A DNA stretch of 64,000 bases from the NCBI GenBank assembly GCA_964613385.1, contig CAZTGZ010000007.1:1-64000 (forward strand), written 5' to 3'. Position 1 is the first letter of the stretch. Every line of letters starts with the position of its first letter. Below are positions 8,665 to 18,522 of this stretch, in pieces. Origin of the DNA: CAZTGZ01 sp964613385. Its GTDB lineage: Bacteria > Bacteroidota > Bacteroidia > NS11-12g > UBA9320. The notes beneath the pieces were generated by a model, which was not told the origin of the DNA, did no database searches, and saw nothing but the letters and a program-made list of their open reading frames with translations. A program made the translations under genes and the position numbers.

Positions 8665-9825
8665 ATGCCATTTTATCACAAAGCGGGAACCATACCTCAG
8701 AAAAGACATACCCAATTCAGAAAACCCAATGGAGAATTGTATGCCGAGGAATTGGTGAGCACAGAAGGATTCTCAAGTATCTATAGCAATGTTTATCATG
8801 CATACCCTCCAACCAGGGTAAAAAATGTAGGAGACCCATACTCAGTTGAGCCGATTTATAAAGTAGGGGTAAACCTGAAACACAGGAGCTTTTTAACGTA
8901 TCAGATTCCTGCCCATTCCGATTACATCAAGAGTAGGGTTATACTGATGGGCAACAAGGATTTAATGGTTGGAGTTGCCGCTCCAAAGCAAAGCATGTCG
9001 GAATATTTTTATAAAAATGCGGATGCTGACGAAGTGCTCTTTATTCATGAAGGCACGGGTACTTTGCACACGCTATATGGAAGCATTGATTTTGAGTATG
9101 GCGATTACCTTGTGATTCCCAGGGGCACCATTTATCAGCTCACATTCAATCAGGAGCAAAATAGACTGATGTTTATAGAATCATTCACTCCGGTATATCC
9201 GCCAAAGAGATATCGGAATGAATTCGGCCAATTGCTGGAACATTCACCTTTTTGCGAAAGAGACATCAAGCTGCCTGAAAACCTGAAAACCATTGATGAA
9301 CGCGGTGATTTTCAAGTAATGATTAAAAAATCCGGCCATATTTTTCCATATGTAATGGATACGCATCCTTTTGACGCCATAGGTTGGGATGGATATCTTT
9401 ACCCATTTGGATTTTCCATACACAATTTTGAGCCAATCACGGGGCGCGTGCATCAACCACCACCGGTACACCAAACTTTTGAAGCCAGAAATTTTGTGAT
9501 TTGTTCCTTTGTGCCGAGGTTATATGATTACCACCCGCTTTCCATACCTGCACCGTACAATCACAGCAACATAGATTCAGATGAAATTCTGTACTATGTG
9601 GATGGAGATTTTATGAGCAGGAAGCATGTCGAAAAAGGGATGATCTCTTTGCATCCTAAGGGAATTCCCCATGGACCTCATCCCGGCACGGTTGAGAAGA
9701 GTATTGGGAAAAAAGAAACCGGAGAATTGGCAGTTATGATAGATCCTTTTTATCCGCTCAACCTTACAGAAGCCGCACTTTCCGTAGAAGATCCGGGATA
9801 TTGGAAAAGCTGGATTGAGGATTAA
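8665..9825 (+). CDS. hmgA: Homogentisate 1,2-dioxygenase
   Basis: 386 residues. It opens the aromatic ring of homogentisate to maleylacetoacetate in tyrosine/phenylalanine catabolism, using Fe(II) and O2. Candidate iron ligands are H300 and D306/E307 (YNHSNIDSDEI) and H336 in HPKGIPHGPHPG. The cupin-like N-terminal half has DEVLFIHEGTGTLHTLYG and the GDYLVIPRGT turn typical of the family. Length fits the shorter bacterial type. A TACGTTTA element overlaps the ATG and may be a weak promoter. It diverges from the TPR-thrS operon, and its 3' end overlaps the convergent clpS by 4 bases. The next pathway enzymes are not in the window; ScoAB could handle the acetoacetate released. Confidence 0.95.
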   Translation: MPFYHKAGTIPQKRHTQFRKPNGELYAEELVSTEGFSSIYSNVYHAYPPTRVKNVGDPYSVEPIYKVGVNLKHRSFLTYQIPAHSDYIKSRVILMGNKDLMVGVAAPKQSMSEYFYKNADADEVLFIHEGTGTLHTLYGSIDFEYGDYLVIPRGTIYQLTFNQEQNRLMFIESFTPVYPPKRYRNEFGQLLEHSPFCERDIKLPENLKTIDERGDFQVMIKKSGHIFPYVMDTHPFDAIGWDGYLYPFGFSIHNFEPITGRVHQPPPVHQTFEARNFVICSFVPRLYDYHPLSIPAPYNHSNIDSDEILYYVDGDFMSRKHVEKGMISLHPKGIPHGPHPGTVEKSIGKKETGELAVMIDPFYPLNLTEAALSVEDPGYWKSWIED

Positions 9826-10109
9826 TGTGATTCCTTAATACCTTCTACAACTGCCGACAATCCGCGTCGGCATAAATCATTGCAAATAGGAGCCAGGTAC
9901 TCGTAAGAGCCGGTTTTAACGGTGCACTTTCCTTTGTAATGTACAATGAGTGAGCACTGTTCCGCCTGTTCGAGCGTGTGATCACAGAGCTCCATCAGGC
10001 AATCGATAACCCAATCGAAGGTATTCACGTCATCGTTGAATAAAATAATTGCAGAAGTAGAACCTATTTCTTCTTCCAATAGAATGTCTTCGAGTTCTTC
10101 TGTTTTCAT
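9822..10109 (-). CDS. clpS: ATP-dependent Clp protease adaptor ClpS
   Basis: 95 residues. ClpS delivers N-degron substrates to a Clp ATPase. The core is present: ILFNDDVNTFDWVIDCL, where NDD is the N-degron recognition motif, then EQAEQCSLIVHYKGKC with the conserved HxxG-like turn. It is 2 bp downstream of plsY and convergent with hmgA. The window also holds clpC, the ATPase it may serve. Confidence 0.93.
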   Translation of the reverse strand: MKTEELEDILLEEEIGSTSAIILFNDDVNTFDWVIDCLMELCDHTLEQAEQCSLIVHYKGKCTVKTGSYEYLAPICNDLCRRGLSAVVEGIKESH

Positions 10110-10111
10110 AA

Positions 10112-10747
10112 CTATGCGTTGCGATTAAACAAACGAGCTTTACTTTCTTCTCCGTTCAGCAATTTACGAATATTTTTTTGATGGGTAAGCACAACTACCA
10201 AAGATGCTGTGATTCCAAAAGCAATGAGCAAAGGCTCATTTTGATGAAAAACCAGGATAGCAAAAAATGGAAATGACAGGGTTGCCAGAATGGAACTGAG
10301 TGACACATATCTCGTGAGCAACAGTACAATTAAAAAGAGTGCAACGCAGGCAAGTGCCAGCATATAATGTATTCCGATTACCATTCCGAGCAGTGTGGCA
10401 ATACCTTTACCTCCTTTGAAATGCGCGAACAGAGGCAAAATATGACCAACAACAGCCATTACCCCAAACAACAATTGCAAATTGATGAATATTTCAGTAC
10501 CGGGTTCAATATGCCCGAGAAAATGCACGAGGTTCACTGCCGTCAGTCCCTTAACCGCATCTATAAACAAAACCAGGCTTCCCATGCTTTTGCCCAATAC
10601 CCTGAAAGTATTGGTGGCTCCGGCATTTCCACTGCCATAGTTTCTCACATCTATACCGTGAAAAGCCTTACCTACCCACACAGCTGTTGGCACTGAGCCC
10701 AGCAAATATGATAGAAGGGCTAATCCTGCAATGACAAGTTCCATCAT
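10112..10747 (-). CDS. plsY: Acyl-phosphate:glycerol-3-phosphate acyltransferase PlsY
   Basis: About 211 residues with five membrane segments. It makes lysophosphatidate from acyl phosphate and glycerol 3-phosphate, the first step of phospholipid synthesis at the inner membrane. The three signature loops are seen: SYLLGSVPTAVWVGK, YGSGNAGATNTFRVLG and FKGGKGIATLLG. The ATG at 10747 is chosen. A TTG at 10757-10759 lies inside the -7 box and can hardly be the start. An ATG at 10744 directly follows as an alternative. The gene overlaps no neighbour but sits 2 bp from clpS. Confidence 0.95.
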   Translation of the reverse strand: MMELVIAGLALLSYLLGSVPTAVWVGKAFHGIDVRNYGSGNAGATNTFRVLGKSMGSLVLFIDAVKGLTAVNLVHFLGHIEPGTEIFINLQLLFGVMAVVGHILPLFAHFKGGKGIATLLGMVIGIHYMLALACVALFLIVLLLTRYVSLSSILATLSFPFFAILVFHQNEPLLIAFGITASLVVVLTHQKNIRKLLNGEESKARLFNRNA

Positions 10748-10756
10748 AAAAGTTTG

Positions 10757-10764
10757 CAAAGATA
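10757..10764 (-). promoter_or_regulatory. -7 promoter box upstream of plsY
   Basis: Minus-strand TATCTTTG followed by C, an exact TAnnTTTG match, 9 bases before the plsY ATG at 10747. It rules out the TTG at 10757-10759 as start codon. Confidence 0.55.
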
Positions 10765-10776
10765 CGCAATTATTAA

Positions 10777-13700
10777 TCAGCGTTCCATATCGTCTATAAA
10801 CTTGGTCACGGTTCTGGGAGAAGCCATCTTTAAGACATATCCTCTCTCATTGATTTTCTTGGATTTTAACAGGATTGCATCGTTGAATTCCTTATCGGTT
10901 GAATACACCGTTAAAACACCTCTGAAATAATCAAAATAAAACTGATCGTATTTGGAAACCTCCATATACATCGTTATCCGGGTACCGCTTCTTTTTCTGG
11001 TGATGAGAATTTTGGAATCGAAGGCTTTGTTTACAGGTTGCCCTTTGATGGCGGCCAGTTCTATTGGGCCATTGCCTATCAGTCCTTGACGACTATTGGA
11101 AACTTCCAGCATTGCCTTGGTGAAAAATAAGGATTGATTGGTTTCATCGAAGAACCTCATTTCAGATTTTTCATTGATGGTTTCCAACGTTTTTTCCAGC
11201 TTCTTGTCCTCCAGAAACTCGGCAAGCGCGTATTTCAGATAATCTACTTTTAAATCTATGCCCGGAGCATCCCCACCGCTCTTTTTAATTACCTCCAACA
11301 TTCGGGTATAACATTCATCGGGCAGCACAATTTCCATAGCAAATAAAGTCTCTATTTTAAATGCACTGTCATCCTCATGTTTATAAACCTGCCCGGCAGT
11401 TTTGATATTGAATTTCTGATGTAACTCCAATCCAAGGTTCAACTTTCCTTCACTTCTTATGGTGCGATCCTTTTCGTTGAATGACATGTAACTTCCTCTG
11501 GGTGAGTTGTTTAATAACTTGTTGCGATCACCCACTCTAAATTCCTCCGCACTTTCATCGTAAAAGAAAACACCTGTGTCTGTGGTTATTTCCGGTTCGG
11601 CATATACCCGCTTATAATGGAAGAAAGTTGGATAAAAATGAACCGAGTCCGTAGCGAGGTTTAAGCTGATGTTCATTGATTTTCTGTCTTCATTTTTAGG
11701 GTCGGAAGCAGGAATTACAACATCGCCCGGATCTGGTCTCTCGTTATATCTGAACCAGTTGCTCACAATTCCTTTAAAGGTATGTACCGGTTTTACATAT
11801 CCGTTGAATAACAGAAACTCCTGGTTGCTGTTCATTTCCACACTGCCTTTGTAGGCAATTTTTGGAGATAGCATAAAGGACATGCTATCCGTAATAAAGC
11901 CCATGATCTGCAGGGTGGTATCGCGGGTTACTCGCATTTTATCGAAATACAATACCTGTCCGGTTGCATGCTTGTCTTTGTAAATATACTTGCCGTCACC
12001 GCTGATGGCGTATTTGCCCAATATTTTGATTTTCGCTTCAAACAACTCATGGAATTTGTTGTCTCTTGCTGCCAGTAGTTTGGCATTTTTCAGGACCTCC
12101 AGATCGGCATCTTTATGAATCAGAACCTTGCCATCATTAGGGAAAACGCGGGAGTCTGCCACATCAATATACGGCACTTCTTCAGCGTAGATATTACCTT
12201 CTTTCATGTTAAACAAAGCCTTTGGACATTGGAATGAAAGTCCACCCTGATTGGGATTTCTCGATACCATAACCGATGCTGAGGGTTCCAGGGCAGCAGT
12301 GCGGGTAAAGAGTATGGTTTCTTTATTCATGTCCCAAAAGAAGTGGTCCATGTTGGTTGCAAATTGATTATGAGGTAATTCTGTAAACTTTCCGGTTTCC
12401 AGCNNNNNNNNNNTAACAAAATCACCGGTTCTTCTGTCAAAATCGACATCAGATTTAACCAAATTAGAAGCCAGCGTGAGTTTGTTTTGGTCGATATCTC
12501 CAATCTCTATAATCGATTTTTCAGCGGTTACCCGGTTCGGTTGAAATTTCATATCTGCCGAAGTCAATCTCGCATTATCCCAGCGCAGCACTCCGGTGCC
12601 TGAAAGTTGCTTTGAGGTTTGAACCAGATTTCCGTTAAATGTTTGGCCATCGGTGAAGATGTCTACGGTATGGCCTTTGGTATGAATATACATGGAATCT
12701 TCGTGTGGTTTCCAATGTGTCAGAACATCTGTGGCGAGCAGTCTCGGGTATTTCGAGTTTTTCGCGATGCTGTATTCTTTTACTTCGGCATTCATTGAAT
12801 CCGGCATCATCACAATCTTATCACTGATGAGTTTGGCGCCTTCATATTCTATGCTTCCTTTCGCCCAAAACCCTTGCTCACTTAAGGAAATATCAATGTC
12901 TCCATGACCTTTTCCCTCGTACATTTCGTAACCGCCCGGAGGATTCATTCTTTCAAATCCGAGGGAATAATCTTTCATGATGGAAGCTTCATATTTGAAT
13001 TCAGGAAGGATACCACCTGATACGAATAGTCCGGGGAATTTCAATCCAGATATGGTGAAATTATCCAGGGAATCGATTTCGAAAGGGTCAACTTCAAACC
13101 TGAATTTGTCTTTGGCGTATGCCCCATTGAAAATTCCGGGTTTATCATAGGCAATAACGGCTCTGCCCCGGCTAATAAATATGGGATAGTCCGGATAGTC
13201 TTTAAACCCGGATTTGTTGTTGGGTCTGTCTATCAATAACTCTCCGTTCAGATCGCGAAGTACGGTTTTAACCGGAAGTAAAAAGTTACCCTCCAAAGTG
13301 TCGGGGTAAAATATTTTCATTGAATCGATGAGCTGAGAAGTAATGGAGAAACGCTCATAGTCAAAATCAAATTCGGCGCCATAAAAATCAAATCTACCGG
13401 CGGTAACTCTTCCTCCGAATTGAAGACGCCGGTTATTTTTTACGGTTATTTTCTGTTCTGCCGGAATAGCGGCAACTTGCTGAGAATCGCTGAATCGAAA
13501 TGCACGAACCCCTTCGAGAACTAAATCGTAGTTCACAAGATTCAAATATGCATTAGGACGCGCGCCGATAACACTACTGAATCTAATCACATCATAATCA
13601 GCAATTTTGTAATGATTGCGCACGTAATTGATGAGCTTGTCCTTAACTCTGATTTTTTCGGTAACGGGATCGTAGTAAATAAAACCCTCATCATTCAGCA

Positions 13701-15165
13701 TGATGATTTGTTGTTTCAAATACTCTTTTCTGCTCCCGATACCCGCGGCATATTCATCTAAGGTAAACTCCCATTTCCGGTTATCGGTACAAAATTTACT
13801 CATTTTGGCCAGGGGATGATAACTGAGCATTCCCATGATTTTCTCGTAATTGAATTCACGGTAAAAGTTGGCGGACTCAAACCTCGCAATGTCTTCATTT
13901 AGAAGCATATCCAGATTTATTCTGGGTTCATCAAGTTTCCATAACACTTGATCAACCCATATTTCAAGATTGTGATCGTCATCGAACAGAGGAGCCTGTT
14001 CAATACCTTCCTTTCCTCGGGTTAGTACCAATTGTTCTTTGGATATATTGAAATTGAACTGCATCATGGGATGATAAATCTTCCCACTGTCGGTATATAT
14101 CGTGATTTCTGTCTTGAGACTTTTGAGTTGGTTTTCTTTAATGGTAAAATTTTCAGAAAGTGCCTTAACCATCAATTTCTTTTTGTAGTAGATTTCAACG
14201 ACGGCCTTGTTAATGGGCGTCCCGCCGGAAATGATGGCTTCTCCTTTTATTTCCAATCCACCTTTTAATAAAACACGTCCGCTGGAAAATTTGGCCAGGG
14301 TTACATCTTTCCTTTTGGAAATGAAATGCGGATAATCTCGGTCTTTTTTTTCTGATTTCTCTTTCCCGGCAGCGGCAAAGGATGCTTTGTCTTCCAAAGA
14401 CCCGAGCAATTTTTCACCGAGGAGCTTCTCATTTTTTAACCATGCCGTATCTGTTCTGAATTCGGCCTTGGTCAAATCAATTCGGTATCCCGATAAATCG
14501 GCAGTGGCCTCCGGCAATCCAACCCTTTCCCAATTAATTTGTCCGCCATTTCCAACAAACGTTTGCGCATCCATTTCCCAAATACCGGAAGTACTATAAA
14601 TGTTAATTTCATCATCTGCCGTTTGACATGTCAGGTTGATTTTACGAAAACTAACCGTAACCCCTTTGGTCCCATTATAGTTGAAAGAATAATCCGTGGG
14701 GGAGCTTTTCCACTTCTTACTTTCACTCATATAAATGCAGTTTTCAGAAAACAGCCATAGGGTAGATTGCAGGAAGGGTACATATTTCTTCGACGAGGTC
14801 TGAACAAATTGACTGGTTGCTTTTAACCAGTTGTCTATCTTGGTGTCGGTGATTAAACTGTCTTTAGCCACACTCAGATTGCTGAGGAATAAGGTAAAGT
14901 CCGGGTTTACTTTGTTGCCATTTACCAGCATTTGCTCACAATTTCTAATGATGAATATCTGCTGATTTTCATTGTATTTTCCGGCTTTCCATAGTTCTTC
15001 AAAATGTTTGTATGCGTCCTCAGCCGGCTTTTCGGCCGTACTCTTCATTAGAGTTCCCAATTCCTCAATAAAAACTTCAGGCTTTTTTGAAAATCCTTTC
15101 GTCTGAGCAGACACAACTCCTGCCGTCATGCCCATGAGCACAACCCATGTCCATATTTTGTTCAT
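10777..15165 (-). CDS. Giant exported protein of unknown function
   Basis: About 1,462 residues from the ATG at 15165, which opens a signal peptide (MNKIWTWVVLMGMTAGVVSAQ) and overlaps the prmA stop as ATGA. The first ~180 residues are helical and repeat-like. The remainder alternates short beta strands with D/N-rich turns, and phrases such as GTGVLRWDNARLTSADM and GKFDFY/GRFDFYGAEFDFDYE recall AsmA/TamB- or LptA/OstA-type elongated beta folds. This likeness is an impression, not a match. No C-terminal T9SS tail and no clear terminal barrel are seen; it ends KMASPRTVTKFIDDMER. A 10-N gap at 12404-12413 interrupts it, with the frame continuing on both sides. Probably periplasmic. I do not recognise the family. 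Confidence 0.75.
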   Translation of the reverse strand: MNKIWTWVVLMGMTAGVVSAQTKGFSKKPEVFIEELGTLMKSTAEKPAEDAYKHFEELWKAGKYNENQQIFIIRNCEQMLVNGNKVNPDFTLFLSNLSVAKDSLITDTKIDNWLKATSQFVQTSSKKYVPFLQSTLWLFSENCIYMSESKKWKSSPTDYSFNYNGTKGVTVSFRKINLTCQTADDEINIYSTSGIWEMDAQTFVGNGGQINWERVGLPEATADLSGYRIDLTKAEFRTDTAWLKNEKLLGEKLLGSLEDKASFAAAGKEKSEKKDRDYPHFISKRKDVTLAKFSSGRVLLKGGLEIKGEAIISGGTPINKAVVEIYYKKKLMVKALSENFTIKENQLKSLKTEITIYTDSGKIYHPMMQFNFNISKEQLVLTRGKEGIEQAPLFDDDHNLEIWVDQVLWKLDEPRINLDMLLNEDIARFESANFYREFNYEKIMGMLSYHPLAKMSKFCTDNRKWEFTLDEYAAGIGSRKEYLKQQIIMLNDEGFIYYDPVTEKIRVKDKLINYVRNHYKIADYDVIRFSSVIGARPNAYLNLVNYDLVLEGVRAFRFSDSQQVAAIPAEQKITVKNNRRLQFGGRVTAGRFDFYGAEFDFDYERFSITSQLIDSMKIFYPDTLEGNFLLPVKTVLRDLNGELLIDRPNNKSGFKDYPDYPIFISRGRAVIAYDKPGIFNGAYAKDKFRFEVDPFEIDSLDNFTISGLKFPGLFVSGGILPEFKYEASIMKDYSLGFERMNPPGGYEMYEGKGHGDIDISLSEQGFWAKGSIEYEGAKLISDKIVMMPDSMNAEVKEYSIAKNSKYPRLLATDVLTHWKPHEDSMYIHTKGHTVDIFTDGQTFNGNLVQTSKQLSGTGVLRWDNARLTSADMKFQPNRVTAEKSIIEIGDIDQNKLTLASNLVKSDVDFDRRTGDFVXXXXLETGKFTELPHNQFATNMDHFFWDMNKETILFTRTAALEPSASVMVSRNPNQGGLSFQCPKALFNMKEGNIYAEEVPYIDVADSRVFPNDGKVLIHKDADLEVLKNAKLLAARDNKFHELFEAKIKILGKYAISGDGKYIYKDKHATGQVLYFDKMRVTRDTTLQIMGFITDSMSFMLSPKIAYKGSVEMNSNQEFLLFNGYVKPVHTFKGIVSNWFRYNERPDPGDVVIPASDPKNEDRKSMNISLNLATDSVHFYPTFFHYKRVYAEPEITTDTGVFFYDESAEEFRVGDRNKLLNNSPRGSYMSFNEKDRTIRSEGKLNLGLELHQKFNIKTAGQVYKHEDDSAFKIETLFAMEIVLPDECYTRMLEVIKKSGGDAPGIDLKVDYLKYALAEFLEDKKLEKTLETINEKSEMRFFDETNQSLFFTKAMLEVSNSRQGLIGNGPIELAAIKGQPVNKAFDSKILITRKRSGTRITMYMEVSKYDQFYFDYFRGVLTVYSTDKEFNDAILLKSKKINERGYVLKMASPRTVTKFIDDMER
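12404..12413. other. Assembly gap (10 N) inside the giant exported protein
   Basis: Ten Ns. The reading frame on both sides agrees if the gap counts as 10 bases, but the true length is unknown. Confidence 0.99.
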
Positions 15166-15983
15166 ACGTGTTTTTGAAAACAAAGTCCCTGCCATTTTTC
15201 TTCTTCCTGTTTTTCTATAAATGTAAATCCAAGTTTTTCGGTTTCCTCAATCATCTCCTTGCAATCAAAGTCTAGAAACCCTGAGATGATCAGGTAACCA
15301 TCCTTTGATACTGCCTGAGCCAACTCTGGTAAAAGGAGCAGGTTAATATTTTTAGTAATATTGGAAATTACCACATCAAATTTTTCACCGCGAATATTTT
15401 CCGCACTTCCTTCGAGCACCTCAACGTATTTACAGGCATTCAATTGTGCATTACCGATGGCATTTTCGACAGACCATGGATCATTGTCTATGGCAAGCAC
15501 CCTATCGGCGCCCATTTTTTCGGCAAGAATGGCCAATACACCCGTTCCGCATCCCATGTCTAAAACTTTTCTATGACCCTTTTGAAGATTCATGAATAAA
15601 ATGGCACATAGTCTGGTTGTGGCATGGTGTCCGGTTCCAAATGACATTTTAGGTTGAATAAGGATGTCATATTCTGTGTTTGAAGCTTTGTGAAAAGGGG
15701 CCCGAACATTCAACCTGTGGTCTATGAGAATTGGGTCGTAGTTTTTCTCCCATTCTTCATTCCAGTTTTTATCCGGAAGTTTGCTGACGGTATAGTTATT
15801 TTCTAAACTCCAATGGGCCAATGTGTCGTACAGCCATTTGTCTTGAAACAAGTTCTCAGAAATATATGCATGTAGCGAATTTCCATCTTCCCAAAATCCT
15901 TCAAAATCGTTTTCGGAGAGGGTAGATGTAACCAGGTCCTTGAATTCATCAGGACACAAAATGTGAATATCCAGTGTTGTCAT
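15162..15983 (-). CDS. prmA: Ribosomal protein L11 methyltransferase
   Basis: 273 residues. PrmA trimethylates ribosomal protein L11 with S-adenosylmethionine. An N-terminal substrate-recognition domain (about 1-100, with NWNEEWEKNYDPI) precedes the Rossmann methyltransferase domain. That domain shows SFGTGHHATTR, the SAM loop VLDMGCGTGVLAI and an acidic ribose-binding IDND. The usual NxxxN-type motif after strand 4 reads SNITKN here. The stop overlaps the start of the giant exported protein by 4 bases (ATGA), indicating coupled translation. Confidence 0.93.
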   Translation of the reverse strand: MTTLDIHILCPDEFKDLVTSTLSENDFEGFWEDGNSLHAYISENLFQDKWLYDTLAHWSLENNYTVSKLPDKNWNEEWEKNYDPILIDHRLNVRAPFHKASNTEYDILIQPKMSFGTGHHATTRLCAILFMNLQKGHRKVLDMGCGTGVLAILAEKMGADRVLAIDNDPWSVENAIGNAQLNACKYVEVLEGSAENIRGEKFDVVISNITKNINLLLLPELAQAVSKDGYLIISGFLDFDCKEMIEETEKLGFTFIEKQEEEKWQGLCFQKHV

Positions 15984-16030
15984 AGGAAAGGTTGCAAGTT
16001 AAGCAGCCTAACCCCATCTGTCAAGTAATA

Positions 16031-17155
16031 TCAGGAAGCAGCTTTAAACTCCTGCTTAACCTGGTCTTCGGTGCCCAATTTTCTCAACATTTCTGTATGA
16101 GCTTTTAAGGCAGATCTAAAAGTAGGAAAGCTGTGATAAGGTAAATTATACTCCTTCGCTGTTGCCTCTACGATAGGGGCAATTTTACTGTAATGAATAT
16201 GGCAAATATTCGGAAATAAATGATGCTCAATCTGAAAATTCAATCCACCTACATACCAGGATAAAAGTTTGTTGGTTGGGGCGAAATTCGTTGTGGTCAG
16301 CAACTCATGAGCAGCCCAGCTATTGCTCACGGAATTGTGAACATTAGAATCTACAAATTGCATATCGGGCATCACATGTGCCGGTTGAAACACACAAGCG
16401 AGAATAAATCCACATAACAAATGCATGAATAAATAGCCGGATATTGTCAAATACCAGGGCATGGCGCTCAACCATACGGGAACTGCAAGAAACAAAACAT
16501 AATACAGGAGTTTTGAAGAAATGATCTCAAACCACAACCTTTTAGCTGATTTTTTCTGCGTCTTAATCAGACCCATTTTGGTATAGCGGATGATTTGTCT
16601 GAAATCTTTAGTCGTTGACCATAGAACGGTCATCAAAGTATATAAAAACCAGGCATAAATGTGCTGGAATTTGTGCAGTCCCTTTCTTTCCTTATTAGGT
16701 GAAAAACGCAACAAGGCCACCGGGGCAATATCTTCATCTAATCCATCAATATTGGTAAATGAATGGTGCAATACGTTGTGCTGAATTTTCCAGTTAGCGG
16801 GATGTCCGCCTAATATGAACATTACACCTCCAATAAAATTATTCACCTTTTGGTTTTCGGAGAATGCTCCGTGGTTAGCATCGTGCATTACACTTAAACC
16901 AACTCCTGCCATACCAATACCGGTGAGAACCCATAAACCAAAGTTTACCCAATAACTGCTACTCACATTGGTCACAATTAAAGCTATGGGACCTAAATAC
17001 ATCGCCAACATGGCAAACATTTTAAAGATCATGGCGCCATTGGCATGCTTGCCTATTTTTCGGCTTTCGAAATATTCGTTTACTCTGCTGCGTAGGGTGT
17101 TAAAGAATTCGGCTTGGGTGGGTTGGGATTGGAATCTTACAGGTTTAAATGCCAT
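16031..17155 (-). CDS. Membrane fatty acid desaturase (acyl-lipid type)
   Basis: 374 residues. A membrane di-iron desaturase that introduces a double bond into acyl chains. The three histidine boxes are seen: HDANH (91-95), HNVLHH (126-131) and QIEHH near residue 312. The Gln in the third box and the overall layout place it with the delta-6-like/linoleoyl-CoA desaturase branch. Hydrophobic blocks around 45-120 and 205-260 form the membrane part. There is no fused cytochrome b5 domain. A full promoter lies upstream at 17197-17225. Regiospecificity cannot be told from sequence. Confidence 0.9.
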   Translation of the reverse strand: MAFKPVRFQSQPTQAEFFNTLRSRVNEYFESRKIGKHANGAMIFKMFAMLAMYLGPIALIVTNVSSSYWVNFGLWVLTGIGMAGVGLSVMHDANHGAFSENQKVNNFIGGVMFILGGHPANWKIQHNVLHHSFTNIDGLDEDIAPVALLRFSPNKERKGLHKFQHIYAWFLYTLMTVLWSTTKDFRQIIRYTKMGLIKTQKKSAKRLWFEIISSKLLYYVLFLAVPVWLSAMPWYLTISGYLFMHLLCGFILACVFQPAHVMPDMQFVDSNVHNSVSNSWAAHELLTTTNFAPTNKLLSWYVGGLNFQIEHHLFPNICHIHYSKIAPIVEATAKEYNLPYHSFPTFRSALKAHTEMLRKLGTEDQVKQEFKAAS

Positions 17156-17196
17156 TGTTTTCTATTATTCTGATGTTTTTTTTATTACATCGGCGG

Positions 17197-17225
17197 CAAA
17201 GATAAACAAATATGTGAAGTTCAAT
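17197..17225 (-). promoter_or_regulatory. Promoter (-33 TTG / -7 TATCTTTG) of the desaturase gene
   Basis: On the minus strand, TTG (17225-17223), an 18-base spacer and TATCTTTG (17204-17197) form a textbook Bacteroidota promoter. The ATG follows at 17155, giving a leader of about 35 bases. Confidence 0.7.
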
Positions 17226-17234
17226 AACCCCATT

Positions 17235-18516
17235 TCACAGGCTGTTGAAAATCATATCCTTTGTTCGATAATGCAACACCAATAATACGAGATTTCCAAG
17301 CGTAATACATCCAAATATTTCGGCTATATCGGACCATTTTTCGCCAATGATTCCTTCAGTACTAATAATAAAGGTGAGGATAAAAAACAGCATAAGCATG
17401 CGATTCAACAGATTCATCGGACGTTGACGGTTGTTTGCGAACCAGAGGTGATAAGTTACCAAAAACAAGGATGGCCATACAAAGATGAAATAGGCTTTCC
17501 AGGCAAGTGGGGATAAAATGGGTGTGGCACCCAGAACAAAATAAAATTGAGAAATCTCAGGCGTTTTCTTCAACTTAAATAAGTAGGCAACAGAAAGGCC
17601 GGAAATAGCGACCAGTGCATAGCTGATCCACCGTATGGTTTCGATACTTAAATCAACCAGATTGATATATATATATAATCCCCGGCTTTCGTGATGCAAC
17701 AATCCCCTTAACAAGGCAAAAAGGCTTTGATTCTTATGCAGGGCCATGGCGAACGGTCCGGCTCTTTCACTCAGGAACTGATGAAAATATTGTATGCTTT
17801 GTTCTATACCAAAAACCGGTATGCAGATCAAATTGAGTCCTGTTATCCACAAACAGGTGAAGNNNNNNNNNNNNNNNNNNNNNNNNNNNNNNNNNNNNNN
17901 NNNNNNNNNNNNNNNNNNNNNNNNNCCTGAAAGACATTCTATATGCATAAAAGGCCAGAATTAATATGGTGTATACTTTGAGTGAGATGCTCAGCGCCAA
18001 CCAAAAAGCAGCCTGATTGAATTTACCTTTGGAATACAAATCGAATGAATACATGGCCATCCACAACATGAAGATATTGATTTGTATGTTGGCCATGTTG
18101 TCTAATAAGTACCTGAAAATCAACAATACAGGAACAATGACAATGGCGGAATCAAATCGGAGTTCTGCCTGTCGATTGAAGGGTAGACCAAGTTGTAAAT
18201 GCAATACTTGTTTGATGGTCATAGCCATGATGTGAAACATAGCCACAAGCATGAATAGGAGCCATAGCGCCCGAATGAATACAGGGCTCATAGCATCGGC
18301 TAAGGCTAATGGAACACTGAATATCGAAAACAAAGGTGGCCAGGTGTTCAGGTAATCTCCGTAGATATTCAATCCTTTGACCACATTGTGACCTGCATTT
18401 ACGTATCCGACGAAATCTCCGGTACCCAGGGAATCTCTGATGAATTCAATGGTCAGAGCGGCTAAAAGCAGGTACTGGACTACTTTCCAGCCGTGATTTT
18501 TAAACCAATATATCAT
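17235..18516 (-). CDS. GT87/DUF2029-like membrane glycosyltransferase, split by an assembly gap
   Basis: Two open pieces, 18516-17926 and 17862-17235, flank a 63-N gap and together form one multispanning protein of about 425 residues. The N-terminal piece has GDFVGYVNAGHNVVKGLNIY, then WPPLFSIFSVPLA and NIQINIFMLW, and the C-terminal piece has NQSLFALLRGLL and SPLAWKAYF. These are landmarks of DUF2029/GT87 polyprenyl-phosphate mannose-dependent mannosyltransferases, usually acting on the outer face of the inner membrane. The two pieces are offset by one base if the gap is taken as 63, so the gap length is an estimate; no true frameshift need be assumed. It lies 6 bp after the T9SS Ig-repeat protein gene. 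Confidence 0.75.
17863..17925. other. Assembly gap (63 N) inside the GT87-like gene
   Basis: Sixty-three Ns. The open frames on the two sides differ by one base, so the stated gap length is not exact. Confidence 0.99.
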
Positions 18517-18522
18517 GAAGGA

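Noticed and set aside
10757..10759. TTG as start codon for plsY
   Set aside because: It lies inside the TATCTTTG -7 box; the ATG at 10747 is the better start.
17863..17925. Frameshift mutation in the GT87-like gene
   Set aside because: The frame change coincides exactly with the run of N, so a gap-length error explains it.
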